DNA from: a virus
Direction: 5' to 3' (one strand)
Length of the DNA: 29,709 nt
IMG/VR virus record: IMGVR_UViG_3300037264_001851
Coordinates: 1-29,709 of that record
Below, piece after piece: positions 1 through 7,775 of the stretch. Below the pieces are notes generated by a model. The model had not been told where the DNA came from. It saw only the letters and a list, made by a program, of their open reading frames with translations, and did no database searches. Each line of letters opens with the position of its first letter. The stretch's first letter is position 1. The translations under genes were made by a program, and so were the position numbers.

Positions 1-1339
1 CATCCACGGAAACGAGGCACAGCCTGAAGAACCCGCCCGACTCGAGGTAGAGCACATCGCGCGAGGCGAACGCGGCCTCTGCGATATAGAGTTTGTCGAT
101 GCCCTCTTTCGAGACGACGACCCGGTAACGTTCGGCCTCGACTGTGTATGGCCCGGCACCGCTCACCGCTAACCCCGTCGACCAGAGGAGCCGGAAGTAT
201 TTGGGTCCGGTAAATGCCGCGCCGAGGTATTGCCAGACGCGGTTCGTCCCGGCGCGCTGGACGTTGTAGTCCGTCCCGTCGACCATTGCTGTCCACGCGG
301 AGCCGTCGGCGGACGACCATGCGGCGAAGGCCGAGCCTGAGACCGAGTAGCAGTCTACTGCCGGGTAAAAGAAGTCCTGCTCGCCGGCGACGGCGTTATC
401 GCGCGCGAGCTTCACGACTATCTCGTTCGACGCCGCCGTAATAGCATATGCCCCCGCGGCCTGGATGAAGCCGTCTGCGTCGGTGTCGAGCGTCGCGTTC
501 GTCTTCAGCGTACCGGTTATGACCTCCCCGTCGTCGCCCGTCCCGTCGAGGTTGTCCGGATCCGCCCACGAGATGCGGCGGGCCTTCGCCTCGCCGACGT
601 CGAGGTCGGTGTCGACCGGCGCCAGAAAGTCTATCTGTAGGGCGCACTTATAGTCGGTCGCGCCCGACAGTGACGCCTGATTGATCCGATGGCCGACGAA
701 CACACCGGCCGAATAATAGTGCGCGAAGGTCAGCGTGCCGTATCCGGCCATTGCCTGGAGGATGACGGCCACGCTGTAGAAGTACGTTTCCGTGGCGTCG
801 TGGTTCCGCATGAAGAGGTTCCACGGCCCGGCGCCGGTCGTCACCGTGGTCCATGAGGCATTCACGGCCTCCGCATCGATGAAATCGGCCGTCAGTGTTT
901 TAGCGTACTTGTACGTGGCATAGGTGCGGTTGTCGTCCCACGCCACGTAGATCGGATTGGATGTATAGGCCGTGCCGCCGGTAAAATTAACGACCTGGTA
1001 GATGTCTATTCTGTCGGGATAGCAGGTGACATAGAACGTCCCGGTGCCCCTCGATGTCGCGCCGTTTCTCAAGTTTCCTGTAACCTTGACGACGACGCGG
1101 GTCCCGGTGTCTTCCTCGAGGGAATAGGTTCCGTTGACCGACAGATCATAATTGGCGGCGTCGACCGTGGTGTGACAGAGCCGGAAGAACCCGCCGGATC
1201 CGGTGTAGATGAGATCCAGCGTCGAGAAATCCGCCTTCAGGGCGTAGAGTGCGTCCAACCCCTCGCGCGAAATGACGACCTTGTACTCGTCGGCGGTGAC
1301 GGTGTAGGGGCCGGTCCCGGTGACTGATACCGTAGGCAA
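1..1339 (-). CDS. tail tip or fibre-like protein, 3' end outside window
   Basis: An open minus frame runs from a TTG at 1339 through the left edge (about 446 codons visible). An in-frame TGA lies upstream near 1393. GAGGAA lies 8 bases before the TTG, and this GAGGAA belongs to the end of a dispersed repeat. I do not recognise a family. The protein is rich in T, Y, D and G, with beta-like character and no membrane segment. A roughly 55-residue module occurs twice, at residues 3-60 and about 390-446: both read GPYTV, then (K/R)VV(I/V)S(R/K)EG(L/I)D, then GGFFRLC near the end. Lying last after the tape measure and two other tail genes, it is probably part of the tail tip or a fibre. The start is uncertain because the repeat may have replaced the original 5' end. 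Confidence 0.6.
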   Translation of the reverse strand, partial: MPTVSVTGTGPYTVTADEYKVVISREGLDALYALKADFSTLDLIYTGSGGFFRLCHTTVDAANYDLSVNGTYSLEEDTGTRVVVKVTGNLRNGATSRGTGTFYVTCYPDRIDIYQVVNFTGGTAYTSNPIYVAWDDNRTYATYKYAKTLTADFIDAEAVNASWTTVTTGAGPWNLFMRNHDATETYFYSVAVILQAMAGYGTLTFAHYYSAGVFVGHRINQASLSGATDYKCALQIDFLAPVDTDLDVGEAKARRISWADPDNLDGTGDDGEVITGTLKTNATLDTDADGFIQAAGAYAITAASNEIVVKLARDNAVAGEQDFFYPAVDCYSVSGSAFAAWSSADGSAWTAMVDGTDYNVQRAGTNRVWQYLGAAFTGPKYFRLLWSTGLAVSGAGPYTVEAERYRVVVSKEGIDKLYIAEAAFASRDVLYLESGGFFRLCLVSVD

Positions 1340-1444
1340 GGGTAGTTCCTCAGTTCGTAGGGGCGCACTGCCGTTCGACTGCGCTCACGGTCATGAGCCT
1401 GTCGAATGACGTGCGCCCTCGGTTCATCCGGCCACTGCCGGCCC
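1340..1444. repeat. GTAG hairpin with a 42-base insertion in its loop, plus CCGGC hairpin
   Basis: GTAG at 1357-1360 is followed by arms GGGCGCAC (1361-1368) and GTGCGCCC (1411-1418). In other copies these arms are separated by only 3 bases, but here 42 bases sit between them, beginning with a TTCGACTGCGCTCACGG-type repeat that also occurs near 17764. A small hairpin CCGGC/GCCGG (1428-1441) lies just after the stop of the gene that ends at 1445. Confidence 0.8.
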
Positions 1445-1789
1445 CTATTCTGAGCACGACTCGCTTGTTTGCCTCCACTCGGGCAGCATTGTCTCATGGT
1501 TGAAAAAGATACTCGCGTCCGCCGGGTCGCCCTCATCCCGTCCCGCCGTCAGGAAGTCGAGCGTGGGGGCCGCCAGTTTCACCAGCCCCGTCCCGTCGTT
1601 ATAGAGCATGTCCCCCTTGGCCGTATCGGGGACGCCGTCGATATGGAGGTTGCCCGTCGAGTCGAGCTGGGCTCCGGTGACGTTGCGTATGGCCCATTGC
1701 TCGAGCGCGGCGATGCGGCGGAGGATGTCGTCAAATGCGCCTGCGCCCCACTGCTCGCCACTCCCCACTGGGAACCGATCTTTACCCAT
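1445..1789 (-). CDS. putative tail fibre or baseplate-associated protein
   Basis: 114 residues from ATG 1789, preceded by GAGG at 7-base spacing. A GTG directly before the ATG is an alternative. The C-terminal half (YNDGTGLVKLAAPTLDFLTAG) resembles the short repetitive beta segments seen at the ends of phage tail fibres, where DGT and NHE-type turns are common. The N-terminal part (GAFDDILRRIAALEQWAIRN) should form an amphipathic helix, possibly an oligomerisation stem. No enzymatic motif is visible. It sits between two other distal tail genes, so a role in the tail tip is inferred from position and composition only. Confidence 0.55.
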   Translation of the reverse strand: MGKDRFPVGSGEQWGAGAFDDILRRIAALEQWAIRNVTGAQLDSTGNLHIDGVPDTAKGDMLYNDGTGLVKLAAPTLDFLTAGRDEGDPADASIFFNHETMLPEWRQTSESCSE

Positions 1790-2060
1790 CACAGGACCTC
1801 GACACCAATCAAGGAACTACCTGTCGTCCACAGATTACACAGATTACGCAGATTCAGGCTCGCCGCTGCCGGCCCCGTTCGTAGGGGTCCCGACCTTGTC
1901 GGGACATCCGCCCTCTCGTCCCGTAGGGGCGCACGCAAAGCGGCCACCGCCGCTGGCCCACGTGCGCCCGCCCGTGCCTCATCTCATCTCATTCCGTAGG
2001 GGCGCACGCAAAGCGGCCACCGCCGCTGGCCCACGTGCGCCCTTGAACTGGCGAACCGCT
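1790..2060. repeat. repeat-filled gap: ACACAGATT copy and three GTAG hairpins
   Basis: There is no gene here. It contains a forward ACACAGATT repeat (1826-1855), a GTAG hairpin with arms TCCCGAC/GTCGGGA (1881-1905), and two copies of a 47-base GTAG hairpin (1923-1969 and 1996-2042). The latter have outer arms GGGCGCAC/GTGCGCCC enclosing a second hairpin GGCCA/TGGCC. The same 47 bases occur again at 7126-7172. Confidence 0.85.
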
Positions 2061-2789
2061 CTACGGCACTGCCAGCAGCGGCGCAAACGGCGCCGCCGTG
2101 TACATCGGGCTGAGATCCGGCCGCCGCAGGAGCTCCCAAATCCCCGTCGTCTCGTTGAAGAAATAGTTCCACGGCGCGACGTACCGGCAGACGAGCGGTA
2201 TCTCGACGTCATAGACCATGACCCCGCTGTCCAATTGGCGGGGATTGCCCGAGGCCCCCTTCTGGTACATGACGTAGCCGGGAGGGGCGCCGCAGAAATA
2301 GTCTGAGTTGACCTTGTCCACGTATTCGGCAAATGTCTGGGAGTCGTAGACAGAGCGCGTCCCGTAGAGTACCACCTCGGTCAACCCGACGTTCATCAGA
2401 GGCTTGATGGCGGTATTGAGGACCGGCTCTCCCGACTCCCATGTCCACAGTTCGCTCTTCAGGGTAAAGGATTGCGAGGCGCTTCCGTAGCGCCACAGAA
2501 ACGGCTGGTCGGGGGTAAGGGCGTCGAGCTTCCACTTGGGGACGAATTTGGCCGTCCCCTTCATCGTCATCACGCCCGAGGCATCGACCGAGGTCATCTG
2601 GGAGGTCACGGTCGTGCATGTCAACGTCGGGTCGTTGCCGTCCCCAGCGTAGAGGAATATCGCCTCGACCGCGGCCAGGTCGGACTTGAGACACGTGAAC
2701 TCGTATGTCGACTCATTGCCACCGCGGATGTCTTTCGTCCGCGCGTAGCGGACAAGCTCGTATGACTCTGGAAATCCCACTACAGGCAT
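2061..2789 (-). CDS. tail protein of unknown family downstream of tape measure
   Basis: 242 residues from ATG 2789. The only Shine-Dalgarno-like sequence is GGGG about 12 bases upstream. No signal peptide, membrane segment or catalytic motif is visible. It is rich in aromatic residues (YFF, WNYFF, GYVMY) and has a long central beta-like stretch. In siphovirus tail clusters the gene directly after the tape measure is usually the distal tail protein, and this length fits, but I see no diagnostic motif. The gene is bracketed by an inverted pair of ACACAGATT repeats (1826 and 2953), and its TAG stop is part of a GTAG. Confidence 0.65.
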   Translation of the reverse strand: MPVVGFPESYELVRYARTKDIRGGNESTYEFTCLKSDLAAVEAIFLYAGDGNDPTLTCTTVTSQMTSVDASGVMTMKGTAKFVPKWKLDALTPDQPFLWRYGSASQSFTLKSELWTWESGEPVLNTAIKPLMNVGLTEVVLYGTRSVYDSQTFAEYVDKVNSDYFCGAPPGYVMYQKGASGNPRQLDSGVMVYDVEIPLVCRYVAPWNYFFNETTGIWELLRRPDLSPMYTAAPFAPLLAVP

Positions 2790-3077
2790 CGGTCACCAAC
2801 CCCTTCTCTCACGACACACGGCCCAGCAGAACCCTTTATCTCACGCCCGGCCGAGACGGCCCGCCTTGGCGGGTAAACCTCACGCTTGCCCGCCATCGGT
2901 CTGGCGGACCGCCACGACCGCAACGATTAGCCCGCTGTTCGGCCCGCGCCTTAATCTGTGAAATCTGTGTAATCTGTGGAAAGATAGTCTTGTTTTCACG
3001 TTGCGCCGTAAGTCCGGTCCGCTTCGTGGGCCGGTTCATCCGGCCTCCCGGACGGGCGAGAGAACAGACTGGCCGTC
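2790..3077. repeat. repeat-filled gap between tape measure and next tail gene
   Basis: It holds a compound element (about 2840-2935) that contains the 24-base CTTG hairpin (2885-2908) and recurs almost unchanged and inverted at 17340-17415. A reverse ACACAGATT repeat follows (2953-2981), then a GGGCGAGAGA-type element (3001-3063). No open frame here looks coding. Confidence 0.8.
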
Positions 3078-5372
3078 TCAGCCACCCAGCCTTACCCCAT
3101 CCCTCGTCAGCCTCGCGTTGAGGTCATCCATGATCCTGACGAGCTTCTGTATCTCCCCCAGGGTCTCGGCCGGCACGTCCGAGCCCCTCATCAATGCCGA
3201 CTGCGTGGCCTGCCAATGGCCTACGCCGCCCTGAAAAGCGCCGCCCGCGATGTCCGCGCCGCCGATGAGGCCCTTGATCTTGTCCCTGAGCGCGATAGTC
3301 GCGTCCGAGCGGGATAATCCGCCTTTGCCCATGACGTCCGTCATCTCGCGCTGGAACTCCGCGTACTGCTCCATCGGGTGGAGGCCGAGCCGGGTCTCGC
3401 GCGCTATCCCGGTGAGCCGGGCTCGCTCGGTAAGGTCGGCCTTCTCGACGAGTAGTCTATGCTCCTCGGGACTTGCCCCCGGGTGCTGGAGGAAGAGCGA
3501 TTGGCGGGCCATCCCGGCCGCCGTTATCTCCCCGCGGTTATACGCTATCTGCAAAGCGAGTTGCGCGGCCTCGTCCTTGAGTGGCCGCGTGGCCTCGGCC
3601 ATGAGTTTTTCGGCCTCGAGGGCCTGGCGTTTGATGATGTTGGTCTTGTCCGCGCCCGCCCGGTCGAGCGCGCGCAGTTCCGCCTGGTGCTCGACTTCCA
3701 TGAGGGCTATGGCCCGGGCCGTGCCCTGTTGCTTGATCTCTATCCGGAGCTTTTCGTTCGTCTCGAGCTCGTCTATGGCCTCGCGGTTGCGCCGCTTCCA
3801 TGCCTGGCTCTCGCGCTCGCCGGCCAAGGCATCCCTTGACTCGCGGTCGGCCGCGATGCGTGTCTTCTCGGCGGCATACGTCGCATCAATGGCAGGCCAA
3901 TCCGCCATGGCCTTGACCCCCTGGCCGGCCGCCTTGTATCGCCTGTCGGCATCCTCCATCTCTTCGTTGTATGCGCGGGCGGCCTCGGCCCTCCGCATGT
4001 CGAGTTCGGCGGCGTCGCGAAGGGGCCCGGCGGCCATCCCTTGAAGCCTTTCGGCCTCAAGGGCAGTGAGTCGGTCCTTCTCCCTTCTGGATTCGGCGAT
4101 GACGGCCTCCTCGGCGGCCATCGACTCATAGTACCGCAGTTGCGTCTCGTGAAGTGAGGCTTGGTCTTTCAGGGCCTGCCGCTGAAACTCGTAGTCGCCC
4201 ATCCGGACCCTGGGATACTTGCCCTGCTTGAACGACCCCCATAGTCCCGGTTGCGACTCCTCATATGCCTTGGCCCGATCTTTCCCCTCTGTCACCGCCT
4301 GACGTTCCGCCTCAGCACCCGCCCGATATACGTCGCCGACTCCCGTCGTCTCCGGTTTCCACGCAAACGCATCGCGTATGTTCTGCGCGCTCTTCTCTTC
4401 TTCTTTGGTCCACGCCGTGATCTGCTTACGGGTAGCGGCGATCTCGGCCAGGCTGCCCTTGATCGCGTATGCTCCGAGGGCCATGGCGCCGATGCCGAGG
4501 CCCATCCCCAAGGCCCCCGACTGGCCCGCCATCGACATGTAACTCATCATCCCAAATCCGGACGCCTGGGCGAGCTCGGGGGGGCCTACAGTAGACATGG
4601 CCTGGACGGCCGCCAGCCTGCCCGCCGCCTTGAACGTCCTGCCCCTGCCGGCGAGTGGCCCCCAGAAACCGCCGCCCACCCCGCGTTGCGCCAGCTCCTC
4701 GGCATACGTCTTATCTATCTGGGCGACCATCGAGGCGTTGCCCGAATACTGCCCCCGGAGCTTGCCGTAATAGTCCCGGAGCCTGACGAGCTCAATATCT
4801 CTCTGTGACGCGGTGAGCTCGTAGTATCTCTGCTCGAGGGCTACGCGCGTGTTATACTCGCCGAGGGCGAGTGAGGTCTTTTTGTCGGTGGCCAGCCGTG
4901 CCGCCTGGAGGGATTCCTGCTCGACCCGGGATATCTCGGCCATCGACGTCTTCACGTAGAGGGCCTCATCCTCCTTTGCCTTATACTGGAGGTCGGCCTC
5001 ACGCTGCATCCCCAGTATCCGTTCGCGGAGGAGCTCCTTTTCCGTGGCCTCGCGCTTGCGGGCGACCGCCTCGTCGAGTCCCCCTTCGGCCGCCGATCGC
5101 GCACCCTTCGCCTCAGCATATCGGCCGCGTAGCGCCTCGACGTCGGCAGGCAAGGGATTACGACCTACGGATTGGAGCTGCTGTTTGAGCTTGGCTGCCT
5201 CGGAGACGGACTTGGCATAGCGCGCGGACGCGCGTTCAAGTTCGGAGTCGACCTTGTGTATCTCAGCCGTGAATTCACTGAGCCGGGCGGCCCCCTGCTG
5301 CAAGCCCGGCCCCATGGGGCCAGCGTCAACCCCGAGGACGACGTTCAGGCGTCTCTGGACATTACCTGCCAT
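3078..5372 (-). CDS. tail tape measure protein
   Basis: 764 residues from ATG 5372. It is the longest tail gene and lies directly after the G/GT chaperone pair, the standard siphovirus position. Residues 30-230 and 310-720 are highly charged, alanine-rich heptad-like helices (many KLKQQL, EAEKL and RREKD-type stretches). Between them is a glycine-rich hydrophobic segment at about residues 270-310 (ALGMGLGIGAMALGAYAIK), typical of the membrane-interacting part of tape measures. No lysozyme or peptidase domain is recognisable. By the usual rule of about 0.15 nm per residue the tail would be short to medium, near 115 nm. The ribosome site is weak (GGGG, 7-base spacing), and an ACACAGATT repeat begins only 19 bases upstream of the ATG. 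Confidence 0.88.
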   Translation of the reverse strand: MAGNVQRRLNVVLGVDAGPMGPGLQQGAARLSEFTAEIHKVDSELERASARYAKSVSEAAKLKQQLQSVGRNPLPADVEALRGRYAEAKGARSAAEGGLDEAVARKREATEKELLRERILGMQREADLQYKAKEDEALYVKTSMAEISRVEQESLQAARLATDKKTSLALGEYNTRVALEQRYYELTASQRDIELVRLRDYYGKLRGQYSGNASMVAQIDKTYAEELAQRGVGGGFWGPLAGRGRTFKAAGRLAAVQAMSTVGPPELAQASGFGMMSYMSMAGQSGALGMGLGIGAMALGAYAIKGSLAEIAATRKQITAWTKEEEKSAQNIRDAFAWKPETTGVGDVYRAGAEAERQAVTEGKDRAKAYEESQPGLWGSFKQGKYPRVRMGDYEFQRQALKDQASLHETQLRYYESMAAEEAVIAESRREKDRLTALEAERLQGMAAGPLRDAAELDMRRAEAARAYNEEMEDADRRYKAAGQGVKAMADWPAIDATYAAEKTRIAADRESRDALAGERESQAWKRRNREAIDELETNEKLRIEIKQQGTARAIALMEVEHQAELRALDRAGADKTNIIKRQALEAEKLMAEATRPLKDEAAQLALQIAYNRGEITAAGMARQSLFLQHPGASPEEHRLLVEKADLTERARLTGIARETRLGLHPMEQYAEFQREMTDVMGKGGLSRSDATIALRDKIKGLIGGADIAGGAFQGGVGHWQATQSALMRGSDVPAETLGEIQKLVRIMDDLNARLTRDGVRLGG

Positions 5373-5686
5373 CTGAGAACCCCAAACCTTTTATCCACAG
5401 ATTACGCAGATTCCCGGTCGATTTCCGACCACGCCCACGCAGCCGGACCGTGACTCCGCGTACTCTGCGTCTCTAACGAGCCCTTGGCGAGTGGGCGGTG
5501 AACATCCTGTCCGGTCTCTCTTCACCCTTGCCACCTACTGGTGGCCCGTCAACGTGTTTATTTTCAACCCCTTGTTGTCCACAGATTACACAGATTCACT
5601 CGCGATTTCCGACCTGACAGACAAGGCCGGACAGTGACTCCGCGGGCTCTGCGCCTCTAACGAACCCCTGGTGCGTGAGCGGTAAA
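5373..5686. repeat. two direct copies of a roughly 115-base compound repeat
   Basis: Units at 5391-5510 and 5577-5686 share the same order: an ACACAGATT repeat, TCG(N)GATTTCCGACC, GTGACTCCGCG, CTCTGCG(T/C)CTCTAACGA, then GGGCGGTGAAC or GAGCGGTAAAT. A third unit is at 6394-6500. Unit 1 begins with TTATCCACAG. Between the units lie about 65 bases in which I recognise nothing. Confidence 0.8.
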
Positions 5687-6345
5687 TCACTTTGTCTTTT
5701 GAGTTGCCTTTCGGATTTCCTCTTCCGTGGGCCACTCGATATCCGCGCTCCTCGGCCGCTGCCGGAGCAGGTCCTCGTTTGTCTCCACTCCCAGGCCGCC
5801 TCGTATCGCACCGACCGCCCGGATCATCATCTCCTCGAGCCCCCGGAAGCCCATCGGCTCGACCCGGTCATAGGCCATCCACCGTCGTAACTCCGAGGTC
5901 GAGAGCCTTGAGGCGAGCGCCCCGACGTCCGACTCTCCCAGTGCCAGCGCCAGCCGATAGAGGAAGAGCGGGAGAGGGCGCCCTATGAGTTTTTTGCTTC
6001 GGCCTCGACGTCGTCAGTGCCGAGCCTGTTCAGTTCAGCGGCCTTCTCCGACACGGCCATCGCATCGCGTGCCGGCCAGAACTTGAGGGCGTCAACATCT
6101 TCATCCTTGAATATGCGGATGCCCGAGATGTCGCACGCGCACCAGGCGATCCATGCGGCGGCGTTCACCTCGCGGTTGAGGGCGAGCTTATCGCCCTCGA
6201 CCTTCCACCTGACGTCGTCCATCGCCGCGCGTTCGCCGGCGGTGAGTTCTCTGACCCTCACCGTCGCCCCGCTCGACGGCAGTGTAATGGGTTCGCTGAT
6301 CTGCAACTTCGGGGCCTTGAGGCCGTCTTCTCTGGTCAACTCCAC
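5687..6345 (-). CDS. tail assembly chaperone GT fusion made by -1 frameshift
   Basis: Product of 6345-5989 in frame 0 joined to 5989-5687 in frame -1, about 219 residues. The -1 frame is open from the slip site with no start codon until 5878. It encodes LPLFLYRLALALG and then TSELRRWMAYDRVEPMG, the signature of lambda gpT-like and DUF4035 chaperone C-termini (usually RxLAEWMAYYxLEPFG). The extension is 100 residues and ends at 5687. G and GT bind the tape measure during tail assembly and are absent from the finished virion in lambda. A separate protein starting at ATG 5878 would lack the conserved helix, so frameshifting is the better reading. Confidence 0.88.
5983..6345 (-). CDS. tail assembly chaperone G (frame-0 product)
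   Basis: 120 residues from GTG 6345, chosen because GGAGG stands 7 bases upstream. An upstream ATG at 6366 in the same frame has only a weak GGCGG. The sequence has the usual layout of siphovirus G proteins: an N-terminal beta part (APKLQISEPITLPSSGATVRVRE shape), the helical TAGERAAMDDVRWKVEGD, then AAWIAWCACDISG and a C-terminal acidic helix. It ends in AKNS and TAG, directly after the slippery heptamer. It lies between tail tube and tape measure, as expected. The call rests on position, shape and the overlapping T frame. Confidence 0.85.
   Translation of the reverse strand: MELTREDGLKAPKLQISEPITLPSSGATVRVRELTAGERAAMDDVRWKVEGDKLALNREVNAAAWIAWCACDISGIRIFKDEDVDALKFWPARDAMAVSEKAAELNRLGTDDVEAEAKNS
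5989..5995 (-). promoter_or_regulatory. -1 ribosomal frameshift site A AAA AAC
   Basis: On the minus strand the codons read GCA AAA AAC TCA TAG, which places the classic X XXY YYZ heptamer A AAA AAC in the correct register two codons before the stop of G. Slipping one base back gives CTC ATA GGG and opens the 100-codon T frame. A GAGG about 8 bases upstream could act as a stimulatory internal Shine-Dalgarno, as in dnaX. The GC-rich GGGCGCCC just downstream could contribute a stem. Confidence 0.88.
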
Positions 6346-6679
6346 TGCGACACCTCCGGCGGGCATACCGCCAAAAAAGACACCTGAATCTCTCTATCCA
6401 CAGATTGCACAAATTCCGCTGCGATTTCCGACTTCGCCCTCGCAGCCGATCACGACTCCGCGCCTCGAAGTCCCGATCCGGATCGGGACTGGGCGGTAAC
6501 ACTGGTTCCCGCGGTCGGACCGTGCGTTTGCCCATGTGCCCGACCTGCGCGTTGGACCCGATGCCCGCCCCGGTAAACCTTCACACAAGCAGGTCGGCCT
6601 GATGCGTTTGGCCACTCGCCCGACTTCGCCAGGCGAGTACCGTAGCCAAGCCGCATTCGGCCGGGGGTTGGACGATTGC
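6346..6679. repeat. compound repeat unit and two TTTGGCC-type elements
   Basis: It contains the third compound unit (6394-6500), in which the slot before GGGCGGTAAC is filled by the palindrome TCCCGATCCGGATCGGGA. A partial TTTG element follows (about 6515-6560), then a full TTTGGCC palindrome (6592-6664) with inner arms ACTCGCC/GGCGAGT. Confidence 0.8.
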
Positions 6680-6697
6680 TTAGGCAATCGTCCAACC
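6666..6697 (-). terminator. 14-bp perfect inverted repeat spanning a stop codon
   Basis: Arms 6666-6679 and 6684-6697 match perfectly (GGTTGGACGATTGC and its complement). The 4-base loop holds the TAA stop of the tail tube gene, so the last five codons form one arm. There is no U-tract, so it is not a standard intrinsic terminator, although it could end or protect the transcript. Confidence 0.7.
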
Positions 6698-7105
6698 GGC
6701 ATCCCACGTAAAGACGTATTCGGCGCGGCGCTGCTTGCCCGGATCGACCTCGGCGGAAGAGCAGCTCTTGAGGCGGCCCGCGCCGGTCGTGGTCTCGGTG
6801 CCTGCGGCGTCGGCGGCGACGGCCATTGACAGCGCGAGCGTCTTACCCTTCATCGCGTCTATCTCGCCGTAGTTGGTCTTCGTGTAGAGCACGTTGACCG
6901 TGATGTCGGCCGACACCTCGTTCGCGCACCGGACCTGTTCCTTGCCCGCCAGGGTGCCCGAAGCCGGGATGAATTTCTCCTGGCTGATCTCCCGGCGGGG
7001 CAACCCGGTCGTCAGGATCCCCAGTACCTCGACCGCCGCTTCACCATCCGGCGTAACGTTCAGCGTCACCGGAAACCCGAATGCTCCTGGATACGTATTT
7101 GGCAT
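6680..7105 (-). CDS. major tail tube protein
   Basis: 141 residues from ATG 7105 with AAGGAG at good spacing. A longer frame to 7150 only reads through a repeat. The sequence has the look of lambda gpV/HK97-type tail tube proteins: mostly beta, small, without signal peptide, with the pattern GKEQVRCANEVSADITVNVLYT, a loop containing MKGK, and a C-terminal strand with YVFTWDAGWT. It lies just before G/GT and the tape measure, the conserved position for this gene. The reading frame ends within a perfect inverted repeat. Confidence 0.72.
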   Translation of the reverse strand: MPNTYPGAFGFPVTLNVTPDGEAAVEVLGILTTGLPRREISQEKFIPASGTLAGKEQVRCANEVSADITVNVLYTKTNYGEIDAMKGKTLALSMAVAADAAGTETTTGAGRLKSCSSAEVDPGKQRRAEYVFTWDAGWTIA

Positions 7106-7334
7106 TGCTATCTCCTTCTTGATTCGTAGGGGCGCACGCAAAGCGGCCACCGCCGCTGGCCCACGTGCGCCCTGTCGTTCCTCAGTTCCTCAGTTCGTAG
7201 GGGCGGATTGCATCCGCCCTGTAGTTCCGCAGTTCCGCACTTCGCACGTGGCGTCCGTGGCGCCGTGAGTCCGGCTGCGCTTCGCGGGCCACTTCCGGCG
7301 GCCTCCCGGACGGGCGAGAGATAAAGCCTTTCTC
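7106..7334. repeat. two GTAG hairpins and a GGGCGAGAGA element
   Basis: There is a third copy of the 47-base GTAG hairpin (7126-7172), a GTAG hairpin with arms GGGCGGAT/ATCCGCCC (7197-7219), and a GGGCGAGAGA-type element (7243-7334) with AGTCCGG near one end and CCCGGAC near the other. Confidence 0.85.
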
Positions 7335-7658
7335 TCAGTTCGGTTTCGTGGCGGCCGGGGTGCGCGCGTATCGCCCGTCCCGTGCATCATGCTTTTCGAG
7401 CTGCATTGACAGTGCCCCAAGCAACACCTTGATTTCTCTGAGGTCCCCGCTCTGCGCCGCGATAGTCTCCGCCTGGAGTTTGATCGTGGCTTCCGCGGCG
7501 CTCAGTCGGTCCGTCGTAGCGATCTGCCGCTCGGTCATGGTGGCCATGTCCCGGTTCATGGAGACCCACGAGCCCCCGGAGATGCCCATGAGTGCCAGTG
7601 CCGTGACGACTGCGCCAATGATGCTGGCCACGCGCACTCTGCCGTTTCTCTCCGCCAT
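7335..7658 (-). CDS. small one-TM protein with coiled coil
   Basis: 107 residues from ATG 7658 with GAGGGG 6 bases upstream. Residues 9-30 (VASIIGAVVTALALMGISGG) form one membrane segment after a short basic N-terminus. Residues 35-90 form a heptad-like helix, and the tail is hydrophilic and basic. This resembles the holin-associated or haemolysin XhlA-like class in shape, and a lysis or membrane role is possible. Its place between gp10-like and tail tube genes is unusual for a lysis gene, so it may be an inserted moron. No family is assigned. Confidence 0.65.
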   Translation of the reverse strand: MAERNGRVRVASIIGAVVTALALMGISGGSWVSMNRDMATMTERQIATTDRLSAAEATIKLQAETIAAQSGDLREIKVLLGALSMQLEKHDARDGRYARTPAATKPN

Positions 7659-7775
7659 CAGTTTCCCCTCTTCTGTTTTCAGTTGTCGGGCCGCGCGTTT
7701 GGCCCGATGCCCGACTTCGCCGGGCATCCGTCGCGGCCAATCCGCGCTCTCCCGGGGCGTTTCGCCGCAGGGCGG
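7659..7775. repeat. TTTGGCC palindrome
   Basis: Copy at 7683-7757: outer arms GCGCG/CGCGC, then TTTGGCC/GGCCAAT, and variable inner arms GATGCCCG/CGGGCATC. It is followed by a GCCGC/GCGGC hairpin (7764-7776) that touches the TAG stop of the gp10-like gene, whose context is GTAG. Confidence 0.85.

Noticed and set aside
1608-2306. 232-codon plus-strand frame
   Set aside because: It runs through repeats and the antisense of the 1445 and 2061 genes, and its peptide shows repeat-derived stretches.
7335-7658. Definite holin
   Set aside because: One membrane segment and a coiled coil are compatible, but no adjacent endolysin exists and many unrelated proteins have this shape.
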